Shown one piece after another: positions 60,247 through 64,000 of a stretch of 64,000 nucleotides of DNA; within the stretch, counting starts at the first letter, position 1; each line of letters starts with the position of its first letter. The stretch is from Eretmocerus hayati. Lineage: Eukaryota; Arthropoda; Insecta; Hymenoptera; Aphelinidae. A program made the translations under genes and the position numbers. Below the pieces are notes generated by a model, which saw nothing but the letters and a program-made list of their open reading frames with translations, searched no databases and had not been told where the DNA came from. Location: the NCBI GenBank assembly GCA_029851415.1, contig CM056742.1, positions 147,441,121-147,505,120 of the forward strand, in the 5' to 3' direction.

Positions 60247-60720
60247 ATGCCGGCAGACGTAGCAATGCATCCAAATTTTCTACACCTGGAAAAACAACAA
60301 CCAGGAACAAGTTCCAGCTTAACATCAACCAGTAAACAACAACTGGACTCCCGCAGCTGGAATACTGAAAATATGAGTGGACACATGAGACTTCAAGGTC
60401 CTGGTGGTGAACAAAGTGTCCAAGTAATGGTCTACAGAACATCTTTGGAACACTTTGCAGTAATTTATCCACTTCAGAAAAGGATGTGCCGACCATTGGG
60501 AGTACTCAACCTTAGAAATACAACAATCGAGAGGTGTGGACTTGCTGGTGACAAACAAGGTTTCTTAGTCCGTCAAAAAGGTTGTGACAGTCCCTTGGCA
60601 TTAACTTTTATACCAGAAGAACCTGCAGATATCGAATATTGGATGCTAGCATTTACTGCACGATCAAGTCCATTGGTTCATCAAAGCAGTCTACCAAGAG
60701 TAGAAGAAGAAGAAATCTAA
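60247..60720 (+). CDS. Single-exon gene for a 157-residue PH-like domain protein
   Basis: A complete open frame with start context AAGATG. Residues 1-50 are polar and low in complexity (TSSSLTSTSKQQ). From about 55 to 137 the sequence looks like a compact domain: VQVMVYRTSLEHFAVIY, RPLGVLNLRNTTIERC, GFLVRQKGCDSPLALTFIPE and DIEYWMLAFTARSS. The alternating strands and the closing helix with a central Trp recall a pleckstrin-homology fold, which would bind phosphoinositides or protein partners, but the match is by pattern only. The end is acidic (EEEEI). TATA and initiator elements lie upstream and a long 3-prime UTR follows; the compact TATA-driven, intron-poor layout is typical of inducible genes. 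The second frame at 60770-61057 is not considered coding. No gene name is given. Confidence 0.8.
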   Translation: MPADVAMHPNFLHLEKQQPGTSSSLTSTSKQQLDSRSWNTENMSGHMRLQGPGGEQSVQVMVYRTSLEHFAVIYPLQKRMCRPLGVLNLRNTTIERCGLAGDKQGFLVRQKGCDSPLALTFIPEEPADIEYWMLAFTARSSPLVHQSSLPRVEEEEI

Positions 60721-62914
60721 GTTAATTGAAGATTGGCTGATCACAACGAAGATGTTGTGATTTTTTTTCTTGCAAGACCAGAGCCCGGCCGGCGTGCAAC
60801 CATCACCACTTTATAACATCATCAGAACCCGGCGACGACAGCATCAGATCGATCCAGAGAACCACGTGCGTCAGCTGATTCTTGGCGCTACAAACCACCC
60901 CCTTGATTGGGATGCTGTGTGTCTGTGTGCCTGTGTTTTATCAATGTGTGGTGGTGGTGTGTTGCCCGCGGATGTAATCGTGCCTGGGCATACCGCGTCC
61001 TTGAAAAGATGTGGTTCTGAAAAACGGAAATTATTACGCCCTGAGGGGATGCAGTGATTTGATTAGAGACTAGTAAAGATCTATGAGTGGAATTTTTGAT
61101 GATCGGGTCAAATTGTGTTGAAAATTAATAATTGGTGTTTATACGGTAGTATCCGTATACAAATTAGACCTAACGACCTGGTAACTGTTGCAAGCTCGGT
61201 AAGACGGAAGATCGAGTTTCTATGCCTCATTCAGGTACGAGTTTATGATAACTGAAATCTGCCAAATGAACTGGGCATGCATAAAAAAATTCATGAACGT
61301 ATTGGTTCGCAGCTTCAAAGAATCGCGAGCTTTAGAGCAATTTGACCCAGCAAGAGAAGAGTAGTTTGAATCTTGAGGGCTATGTAACATCATAATAAGG
61401 GCTGAGATTCATTGTATTTTACGATGATGGATAAAATAGTATCTTAAGACTATATATTGACTGTAAGCCTCGTCTGTGATATAGTTGTAACTTCAAAGGT
61501 TACGCATTAATAATATTTGTCGCGAATGTGCGTATGTGTATAAAAATATTTTTCATAGATTTAGTACGGAAGGAGTGAGATTTTTAAACTCAAAAGTTTT
61601 CCGGTATGACTGATGATGCATGTACGAAAAAATTCAGAAGACGTTTGAATTTAAGAGGAGATGATTTGCAATGCACTTGCGGGTGCATCTTTTAGAAGGA
61701 GATAAATTCGAAGGTTGCGAACACTCTTGATTGACCTTGCGTCTATTCGGTGAGCGATTTGTCAAACTTGTTAAGGAGTGTATATGTATGTATATTTGAG
61801 TGATCGATCGGTTTACCGTGTGACTTTGTAATTCGTGTGCTATGATCCCTTACTCTCAATACAGGGACTATTCTATATAGAAAAAAAGTACTTTGTCGTA
61901 CTTGTGTCCACAGACACTTGAATGTCTATGGTTCAAATATGATTTGTAAATATATAATGATATGCCTGTACGAAGCACTCATTTGAATTTCAAGTTCCTC
62001 GTCATTTTGTTAGAAAAAAAATGAATTCAAATGATAATTTTTCATCGTCTATATAGAGCACAAGTACTCGTCATCAATGTACATAGAAACAGTAACATTC
62101 ATACGTTAAATTGAATGTAAATATTCATATTTTGAAACATGTACGAAGTAAAATTCATCAAAGCCGATTAGAATGTTTGTATAGTGAAAATTTTTCATGC
62201 GCATAACGTTTTAATCGAATTTCGGCGTCAGAAATCATACTTACAAGAATTCGTCATATTCATCGCCATCTTAACCTCTGAGTTTTGTTACTATTGAAAA
62301 TCACTGTCATTGCATTATTGTATAAAAACTGTATTTTATCTATAAGGTATACAAAATATACGAAAAATCTATAAATCTAAATGATTTGTCTTTTAAAAAA
62401 ATTTATTTCAAAACACCCATCCAATTTATAACCAATGCACATCCTGCATATACGTAACTTGATGTCATAGAGTCGTCAAGCATAATGTCAAATCAAACAT
62501 GTCTCACGTGCACCAAAGCTGAACAATATTGGCTTTGAAAGCATTATACGAGACGTGTTTTGAAATCGGCACGAGCTGCAACTCTATGACGATGACGGAC
62601 TCTACTCTTGACTTGGCATTGGCATTGAAGGAAAAAGAGAAGGTGCAATTCGAAATAATATTGAACTGTATTAGGATCATATGACAGATGGATCGATCTT
62701 CAAGCTTGATGCTTCCTCTTCGAACGAACGATTCGATATTTATCGTGCTTTCAAAATGATAATCCTTTCAGTCTACACTCTGATGAGTCACAATTCAAAC
62801 ACTCGGTAAAATTTTCATCTCACGTTTTTCGTCAAACGCATGATTTTAGGCGTTACATTATCAGTTGTTGAACTTGGACTGAGTTAAACTTTTACCGATA
62901 CTGTTTCTAATAAA
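60721..62914 (+). other. 3-prime UTR of the PH-like gene
   Basis: About 2.2 kb of AU-rich sequence without frames or repeats, ending with AATAAA at 62909-62914. It contains two Pumilio-type elements, TGTAAATA at 61945-61952 and 62116-62123, suggesting control of mRNA stability or translation. The UTR extent is inferred from the poly(A) signal. Confidence 0.55.
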
Positions 62915-62969
62915 GAATAGAGGAAAAAAGACCACAAATGACATCATCGATGTCACGATGGATTACCCG

Positions 62970-63250
62970 CGTAGGAATAATTTTGTTTGGGAAATGTTTG
63001 GGAAATGTTTTCCCCTCGCAAGCATTGGGCCAAACTTAAAAAATGAGACATCCCCAAACTTGGTGATTACGACCCATGTTTGGCATGCAAACTTCTCGCA
63101 ACTTCTCAGAAGCTTTGCGTAAGTTTGGGAAAACTTTGGGAAATGAATGCTTTCCGGCATGTTTGGCAAATTGTTGCCTATCCAAACTTTACAGATATGA
63201 AAAACTAGTTGCGAGTTTCGTTTAGGAAAACGTTTGCATAACTTTGGCAC
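62970..63250. repeat. TTTGGGAAA/CCAAACTT-saturated MITE-like repeat
   Basis: About 280 bases with a dozen TTTGGGAA, CCAAAC or AAACTTTGG words in both orientations. Noncoding despite an open frame across it. Same style as the word-rich repeats at 8.9 and 46.3 kb. Confidence 0.5.
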
Positions 63251-63721
63251 TATTTTGAGAAGCTATGGCAGAACTTAAATGAAGCGCATTAATCGAGGGC
63301 TCGCAGAGGTCTTCTCGAAAGCAGTCATTCCTTTGAATTATATGGATGAAGCGAAAAAATTTTGAGAAGTTATCTGTAAACTCATGAATAGTCTAGTTTG
63401 CGTTCTCGCGAAAATATCTCGCATACACGTTTTTATCATACTTTAGCCCAAGTCTAAATCAAGGCACGCGCTGTATTAATTTGGAAAAAAAGAAAAAACT
63501 TACTAGAACCTCTTAGACGAAGAAGATGAGAATCAAGAGCCGCGGAAAAAATTCAAATGTGTAGAGAGGCTGGAAGTTACCCCGGAGGTTATCATACGGC
63601 TCTGCTAGTTACAGTCGGCGACAAACACATCATACCGATACGAATTTACTTATCTGATATCGAGTGCTTCTGACGATGAGTACTCTAATTCATCCATACA
63701 CCATGTCTAAATAATCTTTCT

Positions 63722-63919
63722 TTAAAGCTTTGGTGGACGCAATTTCATCACATCAAAGCCTTGGCATTTGTTAGCAGCAGACTCTTCTGCATCTGCAGAC
63801 CAGTCTGCTTGTTTGTTGGTTGTCAACATAAAAAATCGATCGTAACTAAGGGAATCGGCAAATATCCACACTGATGCCATTTTTGCGTTTGAAAATAATT
63901 CAACCATCCTAGACTTCAA
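63722..63919 (-). CDS. Hypothetical small protein or terminal exon
   Basis: A 65-codon minus-strand frame ending QGFDVMKLRPPKL. The segment MASVWIFADSLSYDRFFMLT looks protein-like and could also start a 52-residue protein. A GTAAGTACTC donor-like sequence occurs upstream at about 63929-63920 in transcript sense. No family recognised; it may be the last exon of a gene entering from the right edge. Confidence 0.3.
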   Translation of the reverse strand: MKSRMVELFSNAKMASVWIFADSLSYDRFFMLTTNKQADWSADAEESAANKCQGFDVMKLRPPKL

Positions 63920-64000
63920 CGAGTACTTACGAAAAACCCATCAAAGCTCCAGAGAATGATCGCTTGTGCATTAATGAAAAGAGAAGCACTCACTGTCAAC

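Noticed and set aside
60770..61057. Second open frame after the PH-like gene
   Set aside because: Low-complexity composition, no motif, and it lies inside the inferred 3-prime UTR.

Overview
The window looks like a piece of an AT-rich insect nuclear genome, most likely a hymenopteran (a parasitoid-type wasp or relative). The basis is two multi-exon odorant receptor genes of the insect seven-transmembrane OR family with the small, conserved exon layout usual in wasps, GT-AG introns, an arthropod-type TATA/Inr promoter, and a dense load of insect-type transposons. No prokaryotic, rRNA or tRNA feature was seen.

Layout. 1-19 kb: two paralogous odorant receptor genes arranged head to head, one on the minus strand (6655 down to 1530) and one on the plus strand (7474 to 18854). 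Each is rebuilt here from six exons of identical lengths (245, 340, 243, 111, 156, 51 nt) encoding 381 residues with no internal stop; the start codons lie 818 bp apart. The last intron of the plus gene has grown to 5.2 kb through nested insertions. 19-24 kb: a decayed 3.5-kb DNA transposon with 345-bp inverted ends, then a 1.1-kb palindromic (foldback) element. 27-36.5 kb: a nest in which a roughly 3-kb palindromic element has been invaded by three other elements: a 2.75-kb transposon that is itself a palindrome, an intact piggyBac element with a complete two-exon transposase, and a 0.96-kb TA-flanked element. The mirror arm of the palindrome preserves the empty target sites of the first two. 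37.7-40.3 kb: another TA-flanked element abutting a 1.5-kb palindrome. 40.5-45.9 kb: two damaged Penelope-like retroelements in inverted orientation, with hammerhead-like ribozyme motifs near their 3-prime ends. 49.8-55.9 kb: a 6.1-kb TA-flanked element with 1.46-kb terminal inverted repeats, itself hit by a Tc1-type palindromic MITE. 57.6 kb: a 216-bp TTAA-flanked foldback. 60-63 kb: one single-exon gene for a 157-residue PH-like protein, with TATA box, initiator, poly(A)-rich leader, Pumilio-type 3-prime UTR sites and a poly(A) signal.

The host genes of the window are the two receptors and the PH-like gene; nearly everything else recognisable is mobile DNA. Palindromic structure dominates: at least seven elements are built as long inverted repeats, two of them with tandem arrays of self-complementary CGCGTACGCG-type words at or near their cores. 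Function calls rest on motifs read by eye; no database search was possible.
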